A stretch of DNA of 64,000 bases from Primorskyibacter flagellatus (GTDB lineage: Bacteria; Pseudomonadota; Alphaproteobacteria; Rhodobacterales; Rhodobacteraceae): positions 2,282,338 to 2,346,337 of the forward strand of contig NZ_BMFJ01000001.1 in the NCBI RefSeq assembly GCF_014638275.1, read 5' to 3'. Shown here piece after piece: positions 18,334 to 26,858 of this stretch. The notes below the pieces were generated by a model, which ran no database searches, was not told where the DNA came from, and worked only from the letters and a program-made list of their open reading frames with translations. How positions within the stretch are numbered: position 1 is the first letter of the stretch; each line of letters opens with the position of its first letter. A program made the translations under genes and the position numbers.

Positions 18334-19711
18334 GCGGCACCGGCTCGGGCGGCAGGGACAGGCGGAGCCGCGGGTAGACGCGGCGCCAGAACCACAGCAT
18401 CAGCAGCACCGCCGCCAGGCCCAGGCCCGCGGCCAGCCCCAGCCAGACGCCGACCCCGCCGAGGCCAACCGGGAAGCCAAGGGTATAGGCGACCGGCAGG
18501 CCGACAAGCCAGTAACTGATGGTGGCGATGATCATGGGCACGCGGGTCTCCTGCACCCCGCGCAGCACCCCGATCGCCATGACCTGCATCGCGTCCGCCA
18601 GCTGGAACAGCGCCGCCGCGCCAAGCAGGACGGTGCCGATGGCGACGACCTCCTCCCGGCGCGGATCGGCGGGGTCGAGGAACAGGCCGATCAGCGGCCC
18701 CGGCAGGGTCACGAACAGCACGATGGTGATGGCCGCCGCACCGGCGGACATGGCGATTGCGGTCAGTGCGCCGTCCTTCATGCCCTGCCAGTCCCTCCGG
18801 CCCAGAGCGCGGCCCGCGCGCACCGTGGCGGCGTTGGACAGACCGAGGTGGATCATGAAGGTGACTGAGGCAATCTGCAGCGCGATGCCGTGCGCCGCCA
18901 GCGGCAGCGCGCCAAGCCAGCCCAGCATGACGGAGGAGGCGGAGAAAAGCGCGACCTCGGCCAGCATGGTCAGCCCGATCGGCACGCCAAGGGCAAAGAC
19001 CCGGGCAAAGGCCTCCCAGTCCGGGCGCCACATGCGCTGGAACATGTTGTGCTCGGGCAGGCGGCGGCGGATGTAGGCGATCATCAGCAGCATGGAAGCC
19101 AGCTGCGTCACCACCGAAGCCGCCGCGGCCCCGCGGATCCCGAGCTCGGGGAAACCGGCGTTGCCGAAGATCATCAGCCAGTTGCACAGGGCGTTCACGC
19201 CGACGGCCGCGAGGGTGACCAGCAGGATGATCCGGGTCAGTTCCACGGCCGACAGGAAGCTCTTGAACACCATCAGGATGATCGCGGGCCAGAGGCCGAA
19301 GCCGGCGATCACCAGGTACTGTCCCGCCAGCGCCGCGACCTCGGGCGTCTGGCCGATGGCCGCGAAGATGCGGGCCGAGAACAGCATAAGCGGCAGGGTC
19401 ACGAGCGCGTAGAGCGACACCAGCCAGAGCGCCATGCGGGTGGCCCGGCGGGCCTGCGTGGTGTCGCCGCGCCCCTCCGCTTCGGAGACCAGCGGCGTCA
19501 CCGCCCAGGCAAAGCCGGACCCGGTGATGAAGACGACGAAGAAAAAGCCCCCGGCCAGCACCTGCGCGGCGAGGGCGGTGATGTCGTACCAGCCGAGCAT
19601 GACCGCGTCCGTCAGGGTGATCGCGAACTGCGCGACGTGGCTGCCGACCAGCGGCAGGCCAAGCCCCAGGAGGGCGCGGGCGTGTTCCGTGTATCCGGGG
19701 CGGTTTTCCAT
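18311..19711 (-). CDS. MATE family multidrug/sodium antiporter (NorM-like)
   Basis: 466 residues with about twelve membrane helices in two homologous halves. It opens LLGLGLPLVGSHVAQFAI, with TLTDAVMLGWYD (the family's D-x-x-M-x-G region) and a second-half counterpart NAATVRAGRALGRRDW. Such proteins export cationic drugs or metabolites in exchange for Na+ or H+. It stands alone between convergent neighbours and no regulator is adjacent, so a substrate cannot be assigned. Confidence 0.92.
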   Translation of the reverse strand: MENRPGYTEHARALLGLGLPLVGSHVAQFAITLTDAVMLGWYDITALAAQVLAGGFFFVVFITGSGFAWAVTPLVSEAEGRGDTTQARRATRMALWLVSLYALVTLPLMLFSARIFAAIGQTPEVAALAGQYLVIAGFGLWPAIILMVFKSFLSAVELTRIILLVTLAAVGVNALCNWLMIFGNAGFPELGIRGAAAASVVTQLASMLLMIAYIRRRLPEHNMFQRMWRPDWEAFARVFALGVPIGLTMLAEVALFSASSVMLGWLGALPLAAHGIALQIASVTFMIHLGLSNAATVRAGRALGRRDWQGMKDGALTAIAMSAGAAAITIVLFVTLPGPLIGLFLDPADPRREEVVAIGTVLLGAAALFQLADAMQVMAIGVLRGVQETRVPMIIATISYWLVGLPVAYTLGFPVGLGGVGVWLGLAAGLGLAAVLLMLWFWRRVYPRLRLSLPPEPVPPMPSPAT

Positions 19712-19801
19712 CGCAGCCCATTACGACGGAGGGGCGGTCCGGGCAAGGAAAAGCGGGGGTTGCAAGGCCGTGATTGCGGCGGCGCCCGGCCCGTTGCGCG
19801 G

Positions 19802-20791
19802 TCAGACCAGCCGCAGGGCCAGCGACAGGGCGGCGGCGGCGATGACCGCCCCGGCGGCGCATTCGGTCAGCGCCATCAGCCGCGCGGCGCGTACCGGATC
19901 GGGCAGCAGCGCGCCAAGCCGGTCGACGGAGGAACGCCGCAGCCAGGCCGCGGCCAGCGCCGTGGCCACCGTGATCGCCGCCGTGCCCAGCCCCATGGCA
20001 AAGGTCCCGGCGATCCCGGCGCCCATGATGTCCATCCGCCAGGCGATGATGAGCACGAAAAGCGCGCCGGTGCAGGGCCGGACGGCAATCGCCGCGACCA
20101 GCACGACCGCATCGCGAAGGGATCGGACCTGTTCGGCCTGCGCGGGCGTGGGGCCATGAGCGTGGCCGCAGCCGCAGGCGTCGTCATGGGTGTGTGCGTG
20201 AGCATGGGTGTGGCCACGACGGGCGGCGCCAACATGGTCATGGTCATGGTCATGGTCATGGTCATGGTCATGGTCATGGTCATGGAGGGCCTGCCCCCCC
20301 TGCCCCGCCGCCGCAAGCCCGCGCAGACCCCGCACGGCCAGCCAGCACCCGACCAGCGCGACGGCCACGTAGGACAGCAGCGACAGTTCCCGGTCCGCCA
20401 GCCCGGTCACCTGCGTGCGGGTCCACTGCAGCGCGCCGATCCCCGCCAGCACCAGCAGCACCGCCGTCGCCGACTGCGCGAGGCTCGACACCAGCGCCAG
20501 CGCGGCCAGTCTCAGTGCGGCGATCCGGCGTCCCAGCCCGTAGCCGCCGATCAGCAGCTTGCCGTGCCCCGGTCCCGCCGCATGAAAGACCCCGTAAAGG
20601 AAGCAGACGGACATCAGTCCCCAGAGCGCTCCGGCATCCCCCTGCCGCAGCGCGCGCAGGGTCCGGGCAAGCACGGTCTGCGCCTCGCGCTGGCCGTCCC
20701 TGGCCCAGGCCCCTAGCGCGTCCAGCCCGCCACCCGGCCAGAGCCAGACCACCGCCGCCGCCGCCAGGAACAGCGGTGCCCAGGCGATCAC
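19802..20791 (-). CDS. NicO-family nickel/cobalt exporter with His-rich loop
   Basis: 329 residues, about seven membrane helices. The family motif HAAGPGHGKLLIGGYGLG marks the NiCoT/NicO (RcnA-like) fold, with a second motif VRPCTGALFVLIIAW. Between helices lies a cytosolic loop of eight to nine His-Asp dipeptides followed by HTHAHAHTHDDACGCGHAHG, expected to bind Ni, Co or Zn. The GTG at 20791 overlaps the stop of the DUF1007 gene (GTGA); a GTG five codons upstream is the alternative. The DUF1007-NicO pair is a common metal-transport unit. Direction (export) is inferred from RcnA. Confidence 0.87.
   Translation of the reverse strand: MIAWAPLFLAAAAVVWLWPGGGLDALGAWARDGQREAQTVLARTLRALRQGDAGALWGLMSVCFLYGVFHAAGPGHGKLLIGGYGLGRRIAALRLAALALVSSLAQSATAVLLVLAGIGALQWTRTQVTGLADRELSLLSYVAVALVGCWLAVRGLRGLAAAGQGGQALHDHDHDHDHDHDHDHDHVGAARRGHTHAHAHTHDDACGCGHAHGPTPAQAEQVRSLRDAVVLVAAIAVRPCTGALFVLIIAWRMDIMGAGIAGTFAMGLGTAAITVATALAAAWLRRSSVDRLGALLPDPVRAARLMALTECAAGAVIAAAALSLALRLV
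20233..20280 (-). repeat. Hexanucleotide microsatellite coding the His-Asp loop
   Basis: Eight perfect copies of CATGGT (plus strand), followed by a partial copy, inside the NicO gene. On the coding strand this reads as alternating His and Asp codons (CAT GAC). Since the unit is six bases, gain or loss of copies changes only the number of metal-binding His-Asp pairs and keeps the frame. Confidence 0.95.
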
Positions 20792-21441
20792 CCGCCCGAA
20801 CCGCACCGGATCGTCACCTTCTGCGCGAAGAGATGGCCAAGCAGGGGCACCTCCTCCGCATCCTCGGGAAAGGCCGACATGACCTCCTGCGCCTCGCGGT
20901 AGGCGGCGTCCTGATCGGGGTTGCCGATCTCGGCCCGGCACCGCGCCGCACCGCGGCCCGTCAGATGCACGCCGCCGGTCAGGTCGTAGGCGGTGTAAAA
21001 CTCCGGATCGTAGGCCTGCAGGACCAGCCCCTCCGCCGGCACCGCAGGGCCGAGGGGGCGGCGATGGACCGAGACCAGCCGCGCCTCCGTCACGTCCGAG
21101 GATACGGGCTCCCGCTCTCCCAGGGCGATCTCCTCCCCGTCGGGAGCGGTGAGGTAAAGGTCGCCGGGATAGCCCTCTATCCACTTCATGTCCCAGCCGT
21201 CGATGACCGCCATTTCATCGGCCGTCAGTTCCCCGTCGGCATCGTCGTCCACCCCCATGTCCTGCATCATGAGGAGCGAGAAAAGCTCATCGTACAGCCA
21301 GCGGACCTCCACCGACTCGACCTCGGCACGGTCGTTGATCCGCAGGGTCAGGGCGGTGTCGACAAAGATGTGGGGATGCGCGGCGGCCGGGCCGGCAAGG
21401 CCCGCCATCACGGCAAGAGCGGTCTGGATCCGGCCTGTCAT
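20788..21441 (-). CDS. DUF1007 periplasmic protein, partner of NicO exporter
   Basis: 217 residues. A signal peptide (MTGRIQTALAVMAGLAGPAAA) is followed by HPHIFVDTALTLRIND, the defining start of DUF1007. Then come an EF-hand-like acidic stretch (DMGVDDDADGELTADEM) and a C-terminal domain. DUF1007 genes commonly precede NicO-type Ni/Co transporter genes, with a presumed metal-binding periplasmic role. Start at 21441 has GGAGGTGAC directly upstream. The stop overlaps the transporter's GTG. Confidence 0.9.
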   Translation of the reverse strand: MTGRIQTALAVMAGLAGPAAAHPHIFVDTALTLRINDRAEVESVEVRWLYDELFSLLMMQDMGVDDDADGELTADEMAVIDGWDMKWIEGYPGDLYLTAPDGEEIALGEREPVSSDVTEARLVSVHRRPLGPAVPAEGLVLQAYDPEFYTAYDLTGGVHLTGRGAARCRAEIGNPDQDAAYREAQEVMSAFPEDAEEVPLLGHLFAQKVTIRCGSGG

Positions 21442-21657
21442 GTCACCTCCGGGCGGCGGCCCGGGCACCCCGCCAGCCGTCCCGCCCTGATTACCGCGCC
21501 CCCCGCAGCGCGGCAAGATGATGCCGCCGCAGCAACCGCGCGCAGGCGGTCTGCCGCGTCGCGGCGTGACATACTGTCGCGTATCTCCTAGCGTAAAGCA
21601 AAGCCGCGCGAGTCAGCGCAAGATTTCCGCGCGGCCGAAAAACGGGAGGAGACTATC

Positions 21658-22626
21658 ATGAAATCATTCGTGAAACCGGCGTTTGCCGGACTGATGACCT
21701 GCGCCCTGCTGGCGGGTTCGGCGCTGGCCGAAAGCCATGCCAACATGGACTGGACCAAAAGCAAGTACGGACCCGACGACGAAATCGGCGCCGCCAACCT
21801 GCTGACCCCGGAACGCGCGAAGGCGGCGGCATCGCTGGTCACGACCGGCAAGACCTATTCGCTCGGGCTGACGCTGGACAACACGGTCCCGGCCTTCGCG
21901 CCGCGCTCCATGTCCATCGCGATCCTGCAGCCGGGCCAGGTCAACAACTCAGGCCTCGGCGCGACCAAGACGACCTATAACGACGACATCTTCATGGGCT
22001 GGCTCGGCATCGGGTCGCAGATCGACGGGCTGGGCCATATCGGCGTCGATCACATCTATTACAACGGCAACAACGGGTCGGACTTCGTCATGGGCGACGG
22101 GATGACCAAGCTCGGGATCGAGAAGGTGCCGCCGATGGTCACGCGCGGCGTCCTGCTCGACATGGCCAAGTTCTACGGCAAGGAAATGCTGGACGAAGGC
22201 ACCGCCTACACGCGCGAGGACATCATGGCCGCCGCCGAGCAGCAGGGGGTCGAGATCCGCGAAGGCGACGTGGTGCTGTTCCATTCCGGCTGGCTCGACC
22301 TGCTGAAGGAGGAGACGCGGGATGCCGCCCGCTACGGTTCGGTCGAACCCGGGCTCGGCAAGACCGGGGCGGAGTATCTGGCGGAGATCGGTGTCGTCGC
22401 GGTCGGCGCGGACACCTGGGGTCTCGAGGCCGTGCCGTTCGAGGAAGGCGTCGGCGTCTTCGAGGTGCACCAGATCCTGCTGGCCCACAACGGCATCTAC
22501 ATCCTCGAGAACATGGTGACCGAAGAGATGGTCGCCGATGGCGTGACGGAGTTCATGTTCGTGCTCGGCCACGCCAAGGTGAAGGGTGCGGTGCAGATGA
22601 TCATCAATCCGGTCGCGATCCGGTAG
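21658..22626 (+). CDS. Exported cyclase-family (kynurenine formamidase-like) protein
   Basis: 322 residues with a signal peptide cleaved after ALA (residue 24), so periplasmic. The fold family (PF04199-type cyclase) includes kynurenine formamidase and isatin hydrolase, metal-dependent amidohydrolases. Recognisable stretches: GAANLLTPERAKAAASLV, DGLGHIGVDH, VLLDMAKFYG, IREGDVVLFHSGW, VVAVGADTWGLEAVP and HQILLAHNGIYILENM. The usual HxGTHxDxxxH metal motif reads LGIGSQIDGLGH here, so the two first His are absent while Asp and the last His remain. Substrate unknown. The ribosome-binding site GGGAGGAG precedes the start. Confidence 0.85.
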   Translation: MKSFVKPAFAGLMTCALLAGSALAESHANMDWTKSKYGPDDEIGAANLLTPERAKAAASLVTTGKTYSLGLTLDNTVPAFAPRSMSIAILQPGQVNNSGLGATKTTYNDDIFMGWLGIGSQIDGLGHIGVDHIYYNGNNGSDFVMGDGMTKLGIEKVPPMVTRGVLLDMAKFYGKEMLDEGTAYTREDIMAAAEQQGVEIREGDVVLFHSGWLDLLKEETRDAARYGSVEPGLGKTGAEYLAEIGVVAVGADTWGLEAVPFEEGVGVFEVHQILLAHNGIYILENMVTEEMVADGVTEFMFVLGHAKVKGAVQMIINPVAIR

Positions 22627-22652
22627 GAGGCAACGGGTCGCAGACGGGTACG

Positions 22653-22686
22653 CGGGCGGTTCCGTAGGGGGCCGCCCGTTCTTGTC
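22653..22686 (+). terminator. Intrinsic terminator of the cyclase gene
   Basis: CGGGCGG / CCGCCCG stem, 12-nt loop, followed by TTCTTGT. It begins 26 bp after the cyclase stop and lies between convergent genes. Confidence 0.75.
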
Positions 22687-22718
22687 TGCGGCTCGTGTCG
22701 CTCCGTCCGGGGATGCAC

Positions 22719-24347
22719 TCAGTCCGGCAGCCCCGCCCGCACCAGGGCATCCAGCCAGCGCTGCCTCGGACCCTCGCTCAGCCAGTTTCCGGCATTGGCC
22801 GCAACCTCGCCGGCGACAGTCCATTCGGGCCGCGATTCCAGGTAGGCCGCAAGGTCGCGCCGCGCAGCCCCGATCTCTCCGGTGCAGACATGGATCACGG
22901 CGCGCAACTTGTTGATCTCAATCGGCGCGGAGGACAACCTGTCCATGGTGGCCTGCGCGCCGTCGCAGTCATCCGTCTGCCACTGGGCCCAGGCCCGCAC
23001 CCATAGCGTAAGCACACCCGGCAAGGGATCGATCCGGTCCACCCGCGCCACTGTCTCAAGCAGCTTCCCGGTCTCGCCGGCATATATGTAGCTCTGCGCC
23101 AGCGCATTGAGCACCTGCGCAGAGGAGGGGTTCTGCTGCCGCGCCCGCTCCAGCACGGCAATTGATCCCGTGATATCCCCGCGCTGCATCAGCACACGCC
23201 CCAGGGCATAATGGGTCATGTAGTTCTGCGGGTTCAGATCGACCGCCTCGCGCGCGGCCGCCTCGGCTTCGGTCAACACCGGCTCCGGGCGGTTCAGATC
23301 CCATCCGAACCGCACGCCGTTGCGCAGCATCAAGGCGCGACCGACGTAGCCCCATTCCACATCCGGAAACTCCGCGATGCTCCGGTCCACATAGTTCAGT
23401 GCGGTCAGCCACTTCTCCCGCGAGGGTCCGCTCTGGAACAGCAGCCAGGCGCGGTTGCCGAGGATCAGCGCGTCGATCTCTCCGCTGCGGCGGGGCGTGC
23501 GGGCACTGGCCTCGATCACCGATCCGCCGACCAGATTGGCAATTCGGTGTGCGATGGCGTCGTTGGCCTCAAGCGCCTCGCCGATCGGGATTTCGAAAGC
23601 GTCGACCATGCGCAGGGTGCTGTCCCCCGCGTCGACCAGCTGCACCGAAAGCCGCACCACGTCACTGGCAAGGCTCTGCGTGCCCTGCACGATGTAATCG
23701 GCATTGAGCGCCGCTCCGATCTCGCGCAGGTCACGGGTCTGGTCGCGAAAGCGAAAGCTGGACTGGCGCGCGATCACGTCGAATTCCGAATAGCGCGCCA
23801 GGGTGGTGATGATGCTTTCACCAAGCGCGTCGCCGATTGCCGGCGCGTCGGCGGACGACGTGTCACCCGCGCTCAGGTCCGCGAATGGCAGCACCGCAAG
23901 CACGACCCTGGAAGCCGCATCCGGTGCCCGGCCCGGCCAGAACAACGCATAACCCGCCACCAGCCCCAGCAGGACGACCACGCAGACCAGCGCCGCCGTC
24001 CGCCGTCCGGTGCGGGCCGCCGGAGTCGCGACCCCGGTCTCCCGTTGCGGGACCAGCCGGTATCCCTTGCGCGGGACGGTCCGCACGATGGTCTTGTCAT
24101 CGTCCTTCAGCGCCCGCCGGATGTCCGCGATGCACTGGATCAGCCCTTCCTCCGCGCCTTCCCGATTGTCCCAGACCCGGTCCACGATGGTGCGCCTCTC
24201 CACCGTCTCGCCCGGTGTCGCGGCCAGTTCCTGCAGCACTTGAAGCGACTGGTGGCGCAGATCGACGGCCGCGCCGGATGCGTCGCTCAACGCCCCTGTC
24301 AGCGGATCGAACCGGCACGCCCCAAGCCTGATTTCAGAACTTTTCAT
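22719..24347 (-). CDS. ToxR/CadC-like membrane regulator with TPR domain
   Basis: 542 residues. Residues 1-102 form an OmpR/ToxR-type winged helix (LQVLQELAATPGETVERRTI, GLIQCIADIRRALKDDD, RTVPRKGYRLV). A single membrane helix follows near residues 114-134 (ALVCVVVLLGLVAGYALFW). Next is a periplasmic TolB-like alpha/beta segment (VLAVLPFADLS ... IITTLARYSEFDVIARQSS), then a TPR-rich C-terminus. This is the layout of CadC-like transmembrane activators that sense a periplasmic signal and bind DNA directly. It is divergent from a broken small gene, and its regulon is unknown. Confidence 0.87.
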   Translation of the reverse strand: MKSSEIRLGACRFDPLTGALSDASGAAVDLRHQSLQVLQELAATPGETVERRTIVDRVWDNREGAEEGLIQCIADIRRALKDDDKTIVRTVPRKGYRLVPQRETGVATPAARTGRRTAALVCVVVLLGLVAGYALFWPGRAPDAASRVVLAVLPFADLSAGDTSSADAPAIGDALGESIITTLARYSEFDVIARQSSFRFRDQTRDLREIGAALNADYIVQGTQSLASDVVRLSVQLVDAGDSTLRMVDAFEIPIGEALEANDAIAHRIANLVGGSVIEASARTPRRSGEIDALILGNRAWLLFQSGPSREKWLTALNYVDRSIAEFPDVEWGYVGRALMLRNGVRFGWDLNRPEPVLTEAEAAAREAVDLNPQNYMTHYALGRVLMQRGDITGSIAVLERARQQNPSSAQVLNALAQSYIYAGETGKLLETVARVDRIDPLPGVLTLWVRAWAQWQTDDCDGAQATMDRLSSAPIEINKLRAVIHVCTGEIGAARRDLAAYLESRPEWTVAGEVAANAGNWLSEGPRQRWLDALVRAGLPD

Positions 24348-24481
24348 AAGTTCTCATTTGCCTGAAAGGCCCCTTCCTCGTCAGTGCTTGCCCAGGCCGA
24401 CCGCCGCGGCGGACCGGCCTGTCCCCGACAGAGCCGATCCCGCGTCACTTCAGATGTCGCGATCCTACAGGGGGAGACCCG

Positions 24482-24858
24482 ATGTTCAAAACACCCGTTG
24501 CAGCCTTGGCCGTTCTGGCCACGACGACCCTGACCCCGCCGCAGAGACGGCGACCATCCCGGGCACCGGTCCATCGGACACAGACCTTCTGGTCCATCTC
24601 GAGTGTTCCGAGACCGCCATGCACCGCCTGCTGTCCTTCGATGAGGCGCGGCAGTGCGGGCGGGCGTTCCAGCGGGTCAAGCTCTCCTTCGTTCCCGGCG
24701 TCGATCTCGCCGCCTATGATGCGCTCTCGCCCGAGGCCAAGGCGGCCGCAAACCTCACCGGGTACCAGCGGTATGTCGGGTGGTCCGAACTCAATGCCGC
24801 GAAACTCGACCTTCTCCGCGACCGGGTGAGGGCCGTGCGGGCGCTGGCGGCAGACTGA
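24482..24858 (+). pseudogene. Small exported protein gene with apparent frameshift
   Basis: The frame starting at 24482 gives a good signal peptide (MFKTPVAALAVLATTTLT) after GGGGGAGACC, then turns into low-quality Ser/Arg/Pro sequence. From about 24540 a frame one base back reads sensibly (TDLLVHLECSETAMHRLLSF ... GWSELNAAKLDLLRDRV) and ends at a normal stop. Joining the two would give a secreted protein of about 125 residues. So either one base has been lost near 24520-24545 or the sequence has an error there. No family recognised. Confidence 0.55.
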
Positions 24859-24912
24859 CCCGTACCGGGCCCGCCGCGAAGGAACCCGGTCGCCTGACCA
24901 ACGGAATTTTAC

Positions 24913-24944
24913 AAAATGACCGGATTCGTCCATCTGGTCATTTT
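24913..24944. repeat. Small palindromic repeat, copy 1
   Basis: AAAATGACC (24913-24921) and GGTCATTTT (24936-24944) form a perfect 9-bp inverted repeat. Its reverse complement shares AAAATGACCAGATG and AATCCGGTCAT with the palindrome at 61900-61937, so the two are copies of one element in opposite orientation. Here it is about 65 bp upstream of the ArsR regulator start and could also serve as an operator. Confidence 0.7.
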
Positions 24945-25007
24945 CCATCCTGCCCATCATTCATCCTTTTGGTTGACTCATTCACGCGACTCATGTAATT
25001 CACCCTT

Positions 25008-25349
25008 ATGGATGAACGACAAGAGCAGACCCGGCTGACCGAAATCCTGAAAGCCACGTCCGACCCGACGCGGCGCGAGATCATGACAATCCTCGTTCAG
25101 GAAGGGCCTCAACGCGTGACGCGCCTCGCTGCGCATTTCGACATGAGCCTCAACTCGGTCTCCAAGCACATCAAGGCGCTGGAGCGGGCAGGCCTCGTGA
25201 CGCGCCGGACCGAGTGGCGCGAACACCTGATCGCGCCGGAAATGGAGCCGCTCAGGCTCATCGACCAATGGTTCGGGCAGTTGCGCTCGGCCTGGGACCT
25301 CAGACTCGACCGGCTGGCCGAGATCGTCACGAAGGAGACGGACCAATGA
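25008..25349 (+). CDS. ArsR-family winged-helix repressor
   Basis: 113 residues. Helix-turn-helix in LKATSDPTRREIMTILVQEG and VTRLAAHFDMSLNSVSKHIK, followed by the LERAGLVTRR wing. There are no cysteine metal motifs, so it is not a classic metal sensor; the C-terminal helix suggests dimerisation. It overlaps the SRPBCC gene by 4 bp (ATGA), the common ArsR-AHSA1 pair in which the regulator controls its own operon. The ligand is unknown. Confidence 0.9.
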   Translation: MDERQEQTRLTEILKATSDPTRREIMTILVQEGPQRVTRLAAHFDMSLNSVSKHIKALERAGLVTRRTEWREHLIAPEMEPLRLIDQWFGQLRSAWDLRLDRLAEIVTKETDQ

Positions 25350-25774
25350 CTGTAGACCTTGCCCTGAAACTCACCCGCACCATCCCCGCCGCACCGGAAA
25401 AGGTGTTCGACGCCTGGCTCGACCCGCAGGTGATGGCGCTGTTCCTCTGCCCCGGCGAGGGCACGACCTCTCAGGTCACCAACGACCCGACGGTCGGCGG
25501 ACGCTATGACATCCTGATGGAAGGCGGACCGCATGGCGAAGGCGTGCCGCACTGGGGCACCTACCGCCGGATCGACCGGCCCGAGGTTCTTGAATTCACA
25601 TGGAATTCGCCCCACGCCGAACCCGACAGCATCGTGACCCTGACCTTCAAGCCGGTCTCCGGCGGGACCGAGGTGACGCTGGTGCATGACCGCTTCCCCT
25701 CCGACGGCGCGCGGTCGGGTCACGAAAAGGGCTGGACGTCGATCCTCGAGAAGCTGGAGGCCCGCTTCGCCTGA
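25346..25774 (+). CDS. SRPBCC/AHSA1-domain protein
   Basis: 142 residues of the START-like helix-grip fold (AHSA1 family): LTRTIPAAPEKVFDAWLDPQ at the start, GGRYDILM in the middle, and a final HEKGWTSILEKLEA. These proteins bind hydrophobic ligands; specific function unknown. Start chosen for the ATGA overlap with the ArsR stop, giving the typical family N-terminus. Co-regulated with the ArsR repressor. Confidence 0.9.
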   Translation: MTVDLALKLTRTIPAAPEKVFDAWLDPQVMALFLCPGEGTTSQVTNDPTVGGRYDILMEGGPHGEGVPHWGTYRRIDRPEVLEFTWNSPHAEPDSIVTLTFKPVSGGTEVTLVHDRFPSDGARSGHEKGWTSILEKLEARFA

Positions 25775-25781
25775 TCCGGAC

Positions 25782-25804
25782 GGGGAGGGTCGCGCGCCCT
25801 CCCC
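25782..25804 (+). terminator. GC-rich hairpin after the ArsR-SRPBCC operon
   Basis: GGGGAGGG / CCCTCCCC, 7-nt loop, 8 nt after the stop, followed by CTTCATCTTG with few T's. It is probably a terminator and is fused to one copy of a repeated intergenic element. Confidence 0.55.
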
Positions 25805-25805
25805 C

Positions 25806-25837
25806 TTCATCTTGCCGGAAATACCCCCGCCGGAGGC
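25806..25837 (-). repeat. Intergenic repeat GCCTCCGGCGGGGRTATTT, copy in minus orientation
   Basis: On the minus strand GCCTCCGGCGGGGGTATTT, then CCGGCAAGATGAA. The same words occur at 41331-41362 on the plus strand, and a diverged form at 46767-46798. It lies between two unrelated genes. Confidence 0.7.
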
Positions 25838-25912
25838 TCCCGGAGCCGCCGCCCGCGCCCGGCCCGGGACAACGCGCTTGATCCGCCATCAACGCCCCGC
25901 CACACTCGCCGC

Positions 25913-26797
25913 ATGATCCGCCACGACCTGACGCTCAACGGCCAGACGATCCACCTGCGCGACACCGGCGACCCGGACGCGCCGGCGCTGCTCATGCTGC
26001 ATGGGTTCCCCGAATACGGCGGGGCCTGGGGCGGGCTGGCGGCGCTGCTTTCGGACCGCTACCGCTGCCTCTTCCCGGACCAGCGCGGCTATGGCCGGTC
26101 CTCCGCCCCGGCAGAGGTGGAGGCCTATCGCATAAAGCCGCTGGTGGAGGACATGGCAGCGCTCATCACCTGGCTTGGCCGTCCGGTGACGGTGATCGGC
26201 CATGACTGGGGCGCGGCGGTGGCCTATGCGCTGGCGATCGCGCGGCCCGATCTCGTCGGGCGGCTGGTGATCCTGAACGGCGTGCATCCCGGCCCCTTCC
26301 AGGCGGCGCTGGCGACGGGCGGAGCGCAGGCGGCTGCGTCGCAATACATGCACGCCCTGCGCGCGGAAGGGGCGGAGGCGCATTTTTCGGCGGACGGTCA
26401 CAGGCGGCTGCTGCGGCTCTTTGCCGAGAACATGGACATGTCCTGGATGACGTCCGACCTGCGCGAAACCTATGTCGCGGAATGGTCCCGGCCGGGGCGG
26501 CTCACGGGCATGCTGAACTGGTACCGCGCCTCGCCCGTGGTGGTCCCGAAACCGGGTGAGCCGGTCGCGATCCCGCCGCTGCCCGCCGACAGGTTCCGCG
26601 TGACCATGCCGCATCTGCTGATCTGGGGCCGGGGCGACACCGCGCTGCTGCCCGAGGCGACGGAGGGGCTAGAATCCTATTGCGCCGACCTGACACGGGT
26701 GGAGGTGCCCGGCGCGGACCACTGGATCGTGCACCAGCGGACGGAGGAAGTCGCGCATATCATCGGCAGCTGGCTGGCCGGGCAGACGGCGGGGTGA
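25913..26797 (+). CDS. Alpha/beta hydrolase, epoxide hydrolase-like
   Basis: 294 residues. Oxyanion motif LMLHGFPEYGGAWGG near residue 28, DQRGYGRSSAP, and the nucleophile elbow VIGHDWGAAVAY, where Asp rather than Ser is the nucleophile, as in soluble epoxide hydrolases and haloacetate dehalogenases. A late Asp and His (WGRGDTALLPE, GADHWIVHQ) complete the triad. Cytosolic. The upstream gap carries a repeat element, and no ribosome-binding site stands out. Substrate cannot be determined. Confidence 0.9.
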   Translation: MIRHDLTLNGQTIHLRDTGDPDAPALLMLHGFPEYGGAWGGLAALLSDRYRCLFPDQRGYGRSSAPAEVEAYRIKPLVEDMAALITWLGRPVTVIGHDWGAAVAYALAIARPDLVGRLVILNGVHPGPFQAALATGGAQAAASQYMHALRAEGAEAHFSADGHRRLLRLFAENMDMSWMTSDLRETYVAEWSRPGRLTGMLNWYRASPVVVPKPGEPVAIPPLPADRFRVTMPHLLIWGRGDTALLPEATEGLESYCADLTRVEVPGADHWIVHQRTEEVAHIIGSWLAGQTAG

Positions 26798-26858
26798 TCC
26801 CACTGATGCCCCGCCGCTGCCGATCCGCACCACTCCCCCCGCCAACCGGAGCCCTGCC

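Noticed and set aside
20233..20280. Regular short repeats that could suggest a CRISPR array
   Set aside because: The unit is six bases with no spacers and lies in frame inside a transporter gene coding for His-Asp pairs.
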